NCBI GenBank assembly: GCA_002284615.2
Contig: MU069439.1
Coordinates: 439,289 to 454,420 of the forward strand
From: Dunaliella salina
Taxonomy: Eukaryota; Chlorophyta; Chlorophyceae; Chlamydomonadales; Dunaliellaceae
Reading direction: 5' to 3'
DNA: 15,132 nucleotides
A program made the position numbers and the translations under genes. Positions 1-8,556 of this stretch are shown in pieces (position 1 is the first letter of the stretch; every line of letters begins with the position of its first letter). The notes under the pieces are model-generated. The model did no database searches, was not told the DNA's origin, and worked only from the letters and a program-made list of their open reading frames with translations.

Positions 1-6
1 CGCACG

Positions 7-82
<76 letters not shown>
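1..82. repeat. CG/CA dinucleotide microsatellite at left edge
   Basis: Bases 1-14 are CG-rich alternating purine-pyrimidine, and 15-82 are 34 uninterrupted CA units. The tract continues as interrupted CA (83-97) up to the 3' splice site at 98-99. It therefore forms the end of an intron of SAR1, where a C/T-only polypyrimidine tract would usually lie. Such tracts can adopt Z-DNA. The window starts inside the repeat, so its real length is unknown. Confidence 0.95.
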
Positions 83-84
<2 letters not shown>

Positions 85-99
85 AACACACGCACACAG

Positions 100-266
100 G
101 TGGATGCCATCGTGTACCTAGTGGACGCATCAGATAGAGAACGATTTCCAGAATCAAAGCGGGAGCTTGACTCCTTGCTTTCTGATGACGGCCTCTCCAC
201 TGTACCATTCTTGGTGCTGGGCAACAAGATTGACATCCCAACTGCAGCATCAGAGGAGGAGTTGAG
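100..266 (+). CDS. SAR1: SAR1 small GTPase, penultimate exon
   Basis: SAR1 is the Arf-family GTPase that starts COPII coat assembly at ER exit sites by recruiting SEC23/SEC24 after GTP loading by SEC12. This 167-nt exon encodes 55 residues plus two bases. It begins [16 protein letters not shown], followed by a stretch rich in SAR1-typical residues, then [11 protein letters not shown] with the G4 guanine-specificity motif NKxD (codons 223-234), and ends SEEEL plus the split codon AG/G (Arg). Compared with the usual length of about 193 residues it covers roughly residues 88-143. G1 to G3 and the amphipathic N-terminal helix lie in exons outside the window. The start is set by the AG at 98-99 and the end by the GT at 267-268. 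The protein joins in frame to the exon at 4539, which confirms the model. There are no stops or frameshifts. Confidence 0.93.
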
Positions 267-1711
267 GTGAGATGCCACCATGCTCACCCCTTTTGAAACT
301 GTTACACACAATCGTGCTACGACATACTCGGTCAAATTGTAATTGTGCAAAAAATAATGGAGTTATCAAATGTGAGCTTGCACTCAAGAAGAACAGAAAT
401 GCCATGTTCCGATGACGCGGCAGGATCTCGGAAGCTAGGAAAGCTTGCTCTTTTAGACACCCTGGAGCACCAATGGGTGCACCATGATGCTTGATGCTGT
501 TGGCGGCTGAATGCTTTTACCCAACTGTGGGATTTGGCAGCCACCATAACTCTCCACAAAGTCCTGCCCTTGAGCATGGGCATCTGAGCAAAAGTGCCTT
601 GCTGCCATGTAGGCTTCAATCTTATGATTGCCTTGAAGTGTTGAAGAAAAGGAAGAAGAAAGAGAAAAGAAAAGGATGGGATGAAGACAAGTGCACAGGC
701 AGGGATGCAGCCACTATACAGCAAAGGAGGCAAAACGGCTCAACAAGCCGAAATTCCTTACAAAAGGAGACAAACAAGGGATGAGTCATACATAGGGTGC
801 GAGTACCAGTACATACTTAGTGTATAGTATGTAGAATATACTAGTCCACAACTCAGGAGTATTGCCACCGTTCCTTGACAGGGTGATGCTTTTAATTCCC
901 AGCAATCCACTGCTAATGTTCATGAATAGAGAGATTGAGCCAAAAGTAGTGGAATGAGGCATCAAATCATCCTTGCGTACACATCCATCCATGCGGGCTG
1001 TTCATGCCCAGAAGAACAGTTTGTACCACAACCGCCAAGCATTTTCAACCTGTCGTTTTAAAGCTGGACACAACCTGGGTTCTTGCAATTATTGAGCTGT
1101 TTTACCAAGAAGGAAAATAGCAATCTTCACCCAGTGCATCCATCTGCAGCTGGACTGTATCTAATCACTCCTCCTGGTGTCCCAATTTGCTGTGATGTAC
1201 GCCAAAGTCATCCTGCTGCTTGTACGAAGGCATGCAGGTGTTTGTTAGTGACTGCTGTGCCCTGTGCTTAGTGCCATGGCTGGATTATTTCCCTGTTAGA
1301 TCCAGTTCCATACATTAGGCTTCAAGGGCTGCTTGCATGTCATACGGTGCTGCTTGATGGCCTGTGATGCTGAGGCTCATGCAACCCTTGCACTTGAGGG
1401 CACATGGCTTCCCCAGCAGCTCCTGAGCACGATGATATCACATCTTTGCTTGTGGTCCTTGCGCTGGGTAGTCTGCTTGAGCTTTACAAGCAGCTCTACT
1501 GGCTTGTACCATGTCAGGAATGGTGCCTAGATTTCCTGTTTCCTATCCTCCACGTTCATGATGGTCAATTTGGGGGAAATTTTTAAAAATTGTCAATCGT
1601 CTATGAATATTAATACCTTGAGACTCGAAATTGCGCCTGAGCTTAGGAACTCAGCGCCTTGAGTTTCTGAGTTCGAAACTGTATACTAGTATACGACCCC
1701 CATATACTAGT

Positions 1712-2474
1712 CAGAGGGGGGTAACCATTGTTGCAACCTCTGCCAGACTTGTCTGGGCCTGTTGGGGCAAATTCTGACTCCCAATTTTTTTGTAGTAATA
1801 ACCACCATAAACAATGTTAACATCCTGCATATTCAAAAATAGGAAAGGAGGAGGTCAAAATTTGGCCTTTTTGGCACCCCCTGTGCTGGATTTTGTGGAT
1901 TTTCTCTGGGAAATGGCTGAAACCCTGTACCTCACCAACCACTGGGTCTTTTTGCCCCTTTTTTTGCAATGATGTTCTATTATTACAAGGATTCGAAATC
2001 ACTAAAAATCACCCAATTTGGTGCAGTGGGTGGTCAGGAATGGAGATAAGGTGCCAAAGATTAGGGTTCATGCTGCTGCTGATCAGGCACGTGTCCCGTA
2101 AAGGTGTCACAGACTAGGGTTCACGCAGCAGCTGATCAGGCACGTGTCCCGTAATGGCACCCCTGGAAGTCTGGTATTAGAGGAAGCTTGTGAAACAGGC
2201 TACCATAGGAACCTAAGTTTGTATGGTGCAAGTCACAGGAGAGCCATGCTGGGAGCATGCAAAAAACGGGCAATTTTAGGCCCCTGAAAAACGAACCTCC
2301 TCTGGTGCTTTCTCCAGATCTTGATCTGGCCATATCTCAGAAACGTATGGATTGCCTAGGCCCAAAAATATTGGAAGCTGGACCTCTTTGCAGTGAAAAA
2401 AATTGGTTCTAGGCCATCCATAGGTTTCTGAGGTATAGCCTCTTGAAGTCCCACACAATGGTTACTCCCCTCTA
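1712..2474 (+). mobile_element. YAGAGG-type MITE E1, nested in the 794-2511 element
   Basis: This 763-bp element has inverted ends CAGAGGGGGGTAACCATTGT (1712-1731) and, read inward from 2474 on the other strand, TAGAGGGGAGTAACCATTGT. It is flanked by a perfect 9-bp duplication TATACTAGT (1703-1711 and 2475-2483). It carries the shared core of this group in forward orientation (about 1914-2130), including the motif beginning TAGGGTTCA, which here occurs twice 53 bp apart. No transposase is seen. The termini fit the hAT rule YARNG, but hAT elements normally duplicate 8 bp, so the superfamily is left open. Confidence 0.85.
2062..2155 (+). repeat. Tandem duplication of core motif, period 53 bp
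   Basis: The segment starting TAGGGTTCATGCTGCTGC at 2062 recurs at 2115 as TAGGGTTCACGCAGCAGC. Both continue through CTGATCAGGCACGTGTCC and GTAA. This is a local duplication inside element E1; the other copies of the core in the window have the motif once. Confidence 0.8.
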
Positions 2475-2596
2475 TATACTAGTACACAGTATATACAGAC
2501 CTCGCACCCTTGTCATACATTAATGGATTAAACACATGTGAGGGAAAAGTGCCATTTAATGTCGTAGTAATTTCTTTGTTTGGGGATTCTTTACAT

Positions 2597-3131
2597 CAGG
2601 GAAGTTCAGGGAGGTCTAAGACCTTTTGGGTCTGCCCGAAGGCCTCTTCAGTATTTCTTGGGTCTACCCGACCTGTCTTTAAAGACCTTCGGGTTTAGGG
2701 TGCCAAAAAAAAATGCTGAGGGCTTCCGCCCCTGGCCGGGTGGGTGTGCATGTGGAGTATTTTTGTGGGGGAGTGTAGGCTGCTGGGGGAGGCTGAGGAG
2801 TGGGAGTGGGCTGAGGGGCCTGGGATGCCCCTGCACGAGCCCCTGCATGGGATGGATTTTGTGGCCTTCAGAGCATGGCACCTGCGCCCCATGCATGCTG
2901 TTGATGCATGCTGACCCCAATGAGGATTGATGGCTGCCAGCAACTCGTGGCTTACATAGGGATACAATAGTCTGTGATGGCGGGGGGGAGCTCTGGAAGG
3001 CTGGGCGTGGAGCCTCTGCCCCGCCCTCTCCCACTTTGGTTTCACCCGACCAGGACCTACATTTTCAAGGAAATTTCGGGTATGACCCGACCGGATTTGG
3101 CCTGCGCCTCCTGAGGGTTTGAACTTCCCTG
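2597..3131. mobile_element. MITE with CAGGGAAGTTCA inverted ends
   Basis: The termini are CAGGGAAGTTCA (2597-2608) and its exact reverse complement (3120-3131). The flanks are TCTTTACAT (2588-2596) and ACTTTACAT (3132-3140), so 8 of 9 bases match, or 8 of 8 if one end is shifted. The 535-bp interior is GC-rich on the right. It has internal inverted echoes of GGGTCNNCCCGACC-like sequence near both ends, but no recognisable coding region. Apparent reading frames here are unremarkable low-complexity products (Pro/Ser/His rich). Confidence 0.7.
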
Positions 3132-4333
3132 ACTTTACATGAATGTTATGAAGCGTAAACAAATACTGAAAAAGTGAGTACGATTCAACGACACTTGAAG
3201 GTAACTTGAAGCCGATGACGGCCCATCCACGATTAAAGTAAAAGGGAGGATAATGAAATCTGTGTGGGCCAGAAGGTTTAACTGGGGAAGCTCATTGTAA
3301 TGCCTACCAAGGCACATAAGCTGATCAAGTAGTGTCTGTAATCTAGGCAAGCCATGAGAACTTCGCATTCTGGTTACTTTTGCTGGACCCTATTTGGGTG
3401 TCAATGTTTATTACGGGGCATGATAACATGCTTTCATGCCCCAAGCAGTTCAGAACGAACAGTCAGGATGAGAAGGTGTCCTTGCCCTGTGTGGCTTACA
3501 GGCCGGTGTACTCCCATTTCGGCACACACAGTCGGATTTTTGAAATTGAACCAAACACTCGGAACTCCAGGACTTGAGCTGCTTTTAGCTTGCCTAATCA
3601 TGCTCCTGATCAGATTTTGCCTTAAAGCAATAGCGGAGGGTGCCAGTCGCGGACGCACTGCACAACTTTTCAGGCCAATCCGGGGTGTGACGTTGCTTTG
3701 CTAATAATGTAGCTTTGATTTCGGTTATAGGCATGGGGTTGCATTTTTTTTCCAATAAAATGCAGTTGTTATGTGCCTCATGACTTGCCTGGTAGGCTTT
3801 TGGCACTTGTGTTCCTTGGTGGACAAGCAGCTTTTTCTCCAGCCATGCTCTGCCTTGGTTTCAAATTTGCACTCGCACCTGGTAGAGGTACAGGCAACGG
3901 AATGATTATGAGCTTCCCTCTCTTTACAGCTGCAAAGAGGTTGAAATCAGACACTTGACACACCTGACACACCTTTCAGGTCCTGGAACTAGTGCAGGAA
4001 CAGACAAGATATTGCCGCAGAGGGTTTTGACACTCACTGTCTAGGCAGGTGGGGGTCCAGCTGTGGGGACCAACCTGAGTGCTGATCGGTGTGTGTATAC
4101 AAACCCCACTGCCCAGGTACAGGATTGTGGTAAGCAGGGTCTCAGTTAAATGGATGGAAGGTTGCTGCATCAGAAGTGATGCAAAGAAGCACTCCGGGGA
4201 AAGCTTCACCCCGGTGGTGTGCACTTGCTCAGCCTTCCGTACCGCACACTTCTGTCGTTTGCCTGCATCAGTTATGCCGGCCTCATGCTTGGCCATGTGA
4301 ACTTCTCATCTCAAGTGCAGCTCAACTCACTAC
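3132..4333. other. SAR1 intron, unassigned stretch
   Basis: This is intronic sequence between two transposable elements. No reading frame resembles a known family, and no convincing terminal repeats or tRNA-like boxes were found. A T-rich run followed by AATAAA is at about 3744-3760, but with no gene to terminate it is probably chance. Confidence 0.5.
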
Positions 4334-4517
4334 TAGGGTGGGCCATCCGTTGGTGTGTAATATACGTAGAAAATAAAAGTACAGGAATACGAGAATAATA
4401 CAGACCTGTCTTCCCGTAAAAGCGTGTGCTAAGCGTAGGAAATGCGGGTGCGAACTACGGTAAACTACGGTATTCGTATGTATATGGGATTCTGACATAT
4501 GGAGTTGGCCATCCCTA
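4334..4517. mobile_element. 184-bp hAT-like MITE beside SAR1 last exon
   Basis: The left end is TAGGGTGGGCCATCC (4334-4348). The right end, read inward from 4517, is TAGGGATGGCCAAC. The flanks are CTCACTAC (4326-4333) and CTCATTAC (4518-4525), 7 of 8 bases matching. TAGGG ends plus an 8-bp duplication are the classical hAT signature. The interior is AT-rich and non-coding. The right-hand duplicate runs into the CTGAC branch-point candidate, and the element ends 21 bp before the exon. Confidence 0.65.
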
Positions 4518-4538
4518 CTCATTACTGACACATCGCAG

Positions 4539-4689
4539 GCAATGGCTAGGCCTGAACTACACCACTGGCAAGGGCAAGGTGAACCTGGAAAGCTCCAAAA
4601 TCAGGCCCCTAGAAGTCTTCATGTGCTCCGTGGTCAAGAGGATGGGGTATGGCGAGGGCTTCCGATGGGCCTCGCAATACATCAAGTAG
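4539..4689 (+). CDS. SAR1: SAR1 small GTPase, terminal exon
   Basis: After completing the split Arg codon, this exon encodes 49 residues and a TAG stop at 4687-4689. The sequence runs [16 protein letters not shown], then [20 protein letters not shown] and WASQYIK. This is the conserved SAR1 C-terminus; the [13 protein letters not shown] segment carries the family's equivalent of the G5 region and the last helix. The length from the upstream exon to the stop (105 residues) fits the usual C-terminal part of SAR1. QW at the exon junction and NY after LGL differ slightly from the YH and N/F-type residues I expect in land plants. That is ordinary divergence. Confidence 0.93.
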
Positions 4690-4966
4690 ATGCCTGAACA
4701 TACCACTATTGTAAGACGTCATGTTGTCAGTTGGGGTTTCCTCTGTCGAGCCAAGCCTGCTGGGTTGGTTATTAAGGGGGTATGGGGGGCAGTGTTTTGC
4801 ATAGCGCAGGCATCTGTTTGCAGGAACCAAATGTGCTGTAGCTTGCAGCTTGCATCTGTTTGCCTTTGGCACGCGTGTAGTGTATTCAAGCTTGAAATTG
4901 TGACGAATGTTCATATCCTGCCAAGAACCAAGTTCACTTGTATTATCTGGCTTGGCATGATTTCCC

Positions 4967-4973
4967 AAATAAA
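4967..4973 (+). terminator. Candidate SAR1 poly(A) signal AAATAAA
   Basis: The hexamer AATAAA lies about 280 bases after the SAR1 stop, a normal 3' UTR length. It is the only AATAAA close downstream. If the host is a chlorophyte it would more likely use TGTAA, so this is tentative. Confidence 0.35.
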
Positions 4974-5252
4974 CCTTGATTATTCCAGGTGAATGTACAG
5001 CATTGCTTATTGGCAGCAAAGGTGGTTATACCAGACCTGCCAAAGGCTAGACCGAGGCCCTTTTCTTGCACATTGCGTGGTTCTCAAGGTTCTCAGCGCA
5101 TGGGCTTCGAGCTCAACGGATGGGAATTGTTTTTTCATGCTGTTTTCTAGTACATCCTTCCGGAAAACAGCCCCTGCATTGGCACAATCAACAGAAAGTG
5201 GCCATCAGCATGTCCGGAGACTGTGCGGCTAAGTTCAGACTGAGATAGCTGT

Positions 5253-5361
5253 CACCCAAGGCTGCTGTGGTTGCCCCACCCTGCTAAATCTGCAGCAGCT
5301 GCAGAGAATTTCAGCAGCGAGGGGCAGCCACAGCCAGGTGCGCCTGATGCAGCCTTGGGTG
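5253..5361. repeat. Imperfect inverted repeat / stem-loop
   Basis: CACCCAAGGCTGC (5253-5265) pairs exactly with GCAGCCTTGGGTG (5349-5361). Inside it, TGTGGTTGCCCC (5266-5277) pairs with GGGGCAGCCACA (5321-5332) with one G-T pair. The loop contains a GCAGCAGCTGC palindrome. No flanking duplication was seen, so it may be a foldback remnant or a UTR hairpin. Confidence 0.6.
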
Positions 5362-5542
5362 CAAGCACAACATCAAGACTGTGCAGCTCAAGAGGGTCGG
5401 GTTGGGCGAGCAGCAAGAGCCTGCAGATTGCATGGTTTGAATAGACAGTAGCAGTGTGGGTGAGCCTTTCCTTCCCTCCGCACCATAAGTTGCATCCTCT
5501 GAGGCCTCTCTAAAAGTTGGATGGACACTATTAATGTCTTTA

Positions 5543-5606
5543 GCACTGCTCGAAACTCAGGCACAGCATCTCGAGCAAGCAGACAAATTTGGCTAATTCA
5601 AAGATA
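5543..5606 (+). repeat. Direct repeat copy 1 (partner 5862-5926)
   Basis: About 64 bp starting GCACTGCTCGAAACTCAGGC recur 319 bp downstream, starting GCATTGCTCAAAACTCAGGC. Most positions are identical, including CAGGCACAGCAT and TTGGCTAATTC. The unit shows no inverted ends. It could be a segmental duplication or the ends of a degraded element. Confidence 0.7.
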
Positions 5607-5861
5607 CTTGCTCTCATCCTAGGAAGGCCACCGTTAAACCCGTAGATAGATTGCAAGCCTCAAGGAAAGACGGTGGGCAGAAGTAATTACTTCTGTCCAG
5701 GGCAATTGGAGGAGGCCTTGGGATCCACATTGGAAAATGGCAACCATTTGCAATTATTTAAAAAGATTAGGTAAGGTTACACGCTGTACTAACCTTCAAG
5801 GGCAGCTGAGTGGAAACACAGAGGTCTGTAACCACTGGCAGACCAGACCAGGAAATTGAAT

Positions 5862-5926
5862 GCATTGCTCAAAACTCAGGCACAGCATTTCAAGCGAGCA
5901 GACACAAACTTGGCTAATTCTAAGAC
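5862..5926 (+). repeat. Direct repeat copy 2 (partner 5543-5606)
   Basis: This is the second copy of the 64-bp repeat. It differs by a few substitutions and 1-bp indels (for example CAGACACAAACTTGG against CAGACAAATTTGG). Confidence 0.7.
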
Positions 5927-6277
5927 ATCAGTCTGGTTCATGAGGTATCGAAGCCGCGTTGCACCATTTTCAGGCAATGAAGAAAACAAATGCTGAAACT
6001 GAACGCGCAAGCCTGCCAGGTCCTCAGAATTAATGAATTAGTCTGCTTCATGTGCTTCTTTGCTTTTATCAAGTTAGGTCCACAATCATTGATCATTGTG
6101 ATCGTCAGAATGTTGTTTTTTGTTACCAGATGTGATTACTGCGCTTGCTGTGTGGATTACCAGTTTAGAAATCGAGTGGTAATTCCCAGTAATTGGCCCA
6201 GAAATCCCTCATTCATTGCTTTTTTGATTACCAGTTACCAATTTAGGAATAGGAGCAGAAATCAAGTCACGATTACC

Positions 6278-6540
6278 AATTCAGAAAAAGAAAAAGAAAA
6301 CTACGTAGGCAGAGAAACTCTCCCTACATCAATTAAGGAAGAGACACATTGGCTCAAGAAAAGCCGTGAGTCCCCTCCGCCACAAGGTATGAGAAGAAAA
6401 AAAAGTTAATGCTCTGATGGTTACTAGAAATTCCTGACACAAGAGCTTGGCTGGAACTTCCAGCCAAGATTACTTGAAGTAATCTTATTTCCGATACCAC
6501 GACGTGTGGAAACTAGTTTGTGGGCCTTCAGTCAAACCGA
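6278..6540 (-). mobile_element. Family B LINE 3' fragment (copy 1)
   Basis: On the - strand this matches the 3' end of the family B element. There is a remnant of the AHKLVSTRR segment near 6510-6530, a diverged region where NPPDPH should be (now with stops), then the 3' UTR landmarks CACGGCT, GAGCCAATGTGTCTC and CTCTGCCTACGTAG. It ends in a pyrimidine-rich tail, seen on the + strand as (AAAAAG)n at 6282-6300. It is the most decayed of the four copies and has no coding capacity. Confidence 0.7.
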
Positions 6541-6724
6541 CTGACTGTTAGCCTAGCCTAAATTACTCTCGAAGCTTACCAGTTTGGATTGAAGAGCAAA
6601 CCACCAGATCCACTATATCCCAATATGGGCCAGCCTCAGGAGGACGAAGCGCACCCTTTGAAAGGTTGCCCAATTTTACATCCCGCTGGGTTCTCATGTG
6701 TTTGGATGTTCTTACCTCGCCTAG

Positions 6725-7440
6725 AGCAGAGAAAAAGGAAAGAAAAACTACGCAGGCAAAGAAACTCTCCCTACACCTCGCCTCGACCAGGGGTCCCCGA
6801 AAAAACTGGGGATCGAGGATTCTGCGTGGTCCAGCAGTTGCGCCTCTCTCGGGAGACTTTGGAGACGGAGGTAGTTCCAGGGTTCAAGCCCGGGTGGGCG
6901 GACCTTTGGGGGTTCATATGTTGATCGCAACAGGGTTGTTCCTTCCGTGATGCTTGGGGGCTGGTCACGCTTGCGTAGCTTTACCCTTTTCCCTTTTCCC
7001 TACACCAGTTATGAAAAAGGAGACACATCGGCTCTAAAAAGAGCCGTAAGCCCCCTCCACAACAAAGTATGAAAAAGAGATAGCTAATGTGGATCTGGAG
7101 GGTTGCTAGAAGCACTTGGCTCTATAACCTGGCTGAGGGAAGTATTCTTGTTTTCAATAGCGCGGCGTGTGGAGACTAGTCTGTGGGCATATTGAAGAGA
7201 ATGTGCATGGAGTTGTTGAGCAAGCTTCGTGGAAAGCTGGTGATCCTATCCTGGTTGTTTGAATTGCCTCAGGGTATGTTCAGTGTAAATAGAACCACCA
7301 AAGCCCAGGAGAACAGGGTGAATAGTCTTAGCTTTAGCGCCAATTAGTTTACAAAGGTCTGCATGCTGCTGCTTATCCGCGTTCAACTGATGTTCTTGCC
7401 TTCAACTGATGTTCTGACCAATTCAGAAATTGGTTAGTTA
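6725..7440 (-). mobile_element. Family B LINE 3' portion (copy 2), split by a SINE
   Basis: This is a 5'-truncated retroelement read right to left. From about 7400 the - strand encodes HADLCKLIGAKAKTIHPVLL, GFGGSIYTEHTLRQFKQ, AQQLHAHSLQYAHRLVSTRR and finally SASSNPPDPH with stop at 7084-7086. One internal TAG follows KQPG. A 14-bp tandem duplication near 7381-7415 breaks the frame in the region equivalent to EDTRPEHQL of copy 3. The 3' UTR (7083-6725) is interrupted at 6778-6996 by a tRNA-derived SINE and ends CTACGCAG..CTTTTTC on the element strand (read through TTTTTCTTTCC). This copy preserves the uninterrupted sequence at the site where another SINE inserted into copy 3. Confidence 0.8.
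6778..6996 (+). mobile_element. tRNA-derived SINE inserted in family B 3' UTR
   Basis: This 219-bp insert is flanked by a perfect 10-bp duplication TCCCTACACC (6768-6777, 6997-7006). The other family B copies are continuous at this point (CTCCCTACATCAATTAAGG), confirming the insertion. It carries a pol III type 2 promoter: an A-box-like TGGTCCAGCAGT at about 6831 and a B box GGTTCAAGCCC at 6881-6891. The 5' part can form a hairpin (CCTCGACC with TCGAGG). The 3' end is GCGTAGCTTTACCC followed by a C/T-rich tail. The tRNA of origin is not identifiable. Confidence 0.8.
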
Positions 7441-7586
7441 TGCAATGGAAATGCACTTGTGACTCTGCTTGAAGCTGCTGCTCATCATGGTAATGGACTG
7501 GAAATCTCAACAGTGATTTCTTGCACAAAAGGTTTCTTGCACATCAGTTTACTGGTGGTAAGCAGGCAATGCATACTCCCTGATTA
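7441..7586. other. Junction between two head-to-head LINE remnants
   Basis: This is sequence between the truncated 5' sides of family B copies 2 (-) and 3 (+). It contains decayed frames only. The last part, before 7600, may be a frameshifted continuation of copy 3. Confidence 0.4.
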
Positions 7587-7601
7587 CGTGTTTGCATAAT
7601 C

Positions 7602-7937
7602 TTCCAGAGAGGGAAAGACTTAAGTCCACCAGATGCTGTTTTGATCACCCCTTTTAAAGCCAAACATACTTGTAACACTACATCTCCAGGCCATTCACAT
7701 CATGCTTTGCGCAGCTCCACACGGAGGACCACCAGACTCAGCCGTGTAAGGCAACCCCATAAACTTCATGCAATAGAATACCATGTACACCTCGTAGAAA
7801 TTAAGTTCTGTGAAGACACAAGGCCAGAGCATCAGTTGAACGTGGCAAAGCAGCATCATGCAGACCTGTGTAAACTTCTTAACGCTAAAGCTGTTACAAT
7901 TCACCCTATTCTCCTAGGTGAAGGTGGAACTATTTAC
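7602..7937 (+). pseudogene. Family B C-terminal nuclease-like domain, coding remnant
   Basis: About 112 codons are open in one frame up to the MITE insertion. Landmarks are PPDAVLITP at the start, HLVEIKFCEDTRP in the middle (E 7797, K 7803) and ILLGEGGTIY at the end. The motif order fits a PD-(D/E)XK fold (strand, D, strand, E-x-K), as in restriction-like endonucleases of some LINEs, but this assignment is by motif only. Upstream of about 7587 the frame has a stop and a probable frameshift (PDYV readable in a neighbouring frame). The host element is interrupted twice downstream, so it is not functional here. Confidence 0.6.
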
Positions 7938-8520
7938 TAGAGGGGTGTCACTCAGGCCCAAAATCAGGCGTTTTTTGCATGCTCTTTGTGCATGCTTCAC
8001 CACATCCTGGAACTTTGAGCTTGGTTTCATTTGGTAGCCCTGTTTTCAAGCCCTCTGTAGCACTAGAGCTTCAAAATCCAGGGGTTGGTGAAACATGCCA
8101 AAATCCCTGCGGCGTGAACCCTACTTTTTGGCCTTTTTTTGGCCTTTTCTCACCACATCAGATCACCCACTGCACCAAATTACGTGATTTTTAGTGCTCT
8201 GGGATTCTTATACGTAAGGAAACCCATTGCAAAAAGAATGGAGGGAAAAGACCCAGTAGCTGGTGTTTGGTGGCGATATTAGCCATTTTCTCACATAAAA
8301 ATGCAGAATCTGGACCTTCATGTACCTCATGAGCTTTAATACAGTGTATCTAAGTACACAGGGTGACTTACTCAAATATAAGCATATGCTCTGGTAGCTT
8401 ATAATGTCAGCTACACACACATGCAAAAATTGTCTCGATCGGGTAAAGTGGCTGCGATTGGTAGCACGCTAAGCGCAAAAAAGGAGCACATTTGGGCTAT
8501 TGCTGAGTGAAACCCCTCTG
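7938..8520 (-). mobile_element. YAGAGG-type MITE E2 inserted in family B copy 3
   Basis: This 583-bp element has ends TAGAGGGGTGTCACTCAG (7938-7955) and, inward from 8520, CAGAGGGGTTTCACTCAG. It is flanked by ACTATTTAC (7929-7937) and ACTACTTAC (8521-8529), 8 of 9 bases matching. The uninterrupted target is visible in family B copy 2 (reverse complement of 7275-7290, TCTATTTACACTGAACA). The shared core is in reverse orientation; its motif appears as GCGGCGTGAACCCTA at about 8109-8123. No transposase is seen. Confidence 0.85.
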
Positions 8521-8556
8521 ACTACTTACACTGAGCATACCCTGAAGCAATTCAAA

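Larger units (their letters stand above)
794..2511. mobile_element. DNA transposon-like element with GGGTGCGAG ends, hosting a nested element
   Basis: The left end AGGGTGCGAG (794-803) and right end CTCGCACCCTT (2501-2511) are inverted copies. The similarity extends imperfectly inward for some 35 bp (GTAYATACT, then GTGTA, then ACTAGT-like sequence). A 9-bp direct repeat GTCATACAT flanks it at 785-793 and 2512-2520, as a target-site duplication would. Removing the nested element (1712-2474 plus one 9-bp duplication) leaves about 946 bp. No transposase is recognisable, so it is presumably non-autonomous. The inner ends contain TATACTAGT motifs, including the palindrome GTATACTAGTATAC at 1681-1694. 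The termini are offset by one base, so the exact boundary could shift by 1 bp. Confidence 0.55.
267..4538 (+). other. SAR1 last intron (4,272 bp)
   Basis: The donor is GAG|GTGAGA at 264-272 and the acceptor is CATCGCAG|G ending at 4538. The intron splits an Arg codon after its second base, and splicing gives [18 protein letters not shown], which reads through as SAR1. A branch-point-like CTGAC lies at 4525-4529, about 9 bases before the acceptor AG. The intron contains at least four transposable elements, listed separately. Bases 267-793 show nothing beyond a purine-rich stretch (about 642-677); no gene is supported there. Confidence 0.9.
4690..6277. other. SAR1 3' UTR and following intergenic DNA
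   Basis: The 3' UTR of SAR1 begins at 4690. A TGTAA, the usual poly(A) signal of chlorophyte algae, is at 4710-4714 (very close to the stop), and an AAATAAA at 4967-4973. Either could serve. Beyond that I see an imperfect stem-loop (5253-5361), a 64-bp direct repeat (5543/5862) and scattered GATTACCAG-like words (about 6130-6270). No gene is supported. Confidence 0.5.

Noticed and set aside
2648..3162. Long overlapping - strand open frames of 128 and 155 codons
   Set aside because: They lie inside the 2597-3131 MITE and cross its right end, and the composition follows local GC richness. No family resemblance was seen.
5543..5926. LTRs of a small retrotransposon (TRIM)
   Set aside because: There is no TG..CA ends, no primer-binding site or polypurine tract between the copies, and no flanking duplication.
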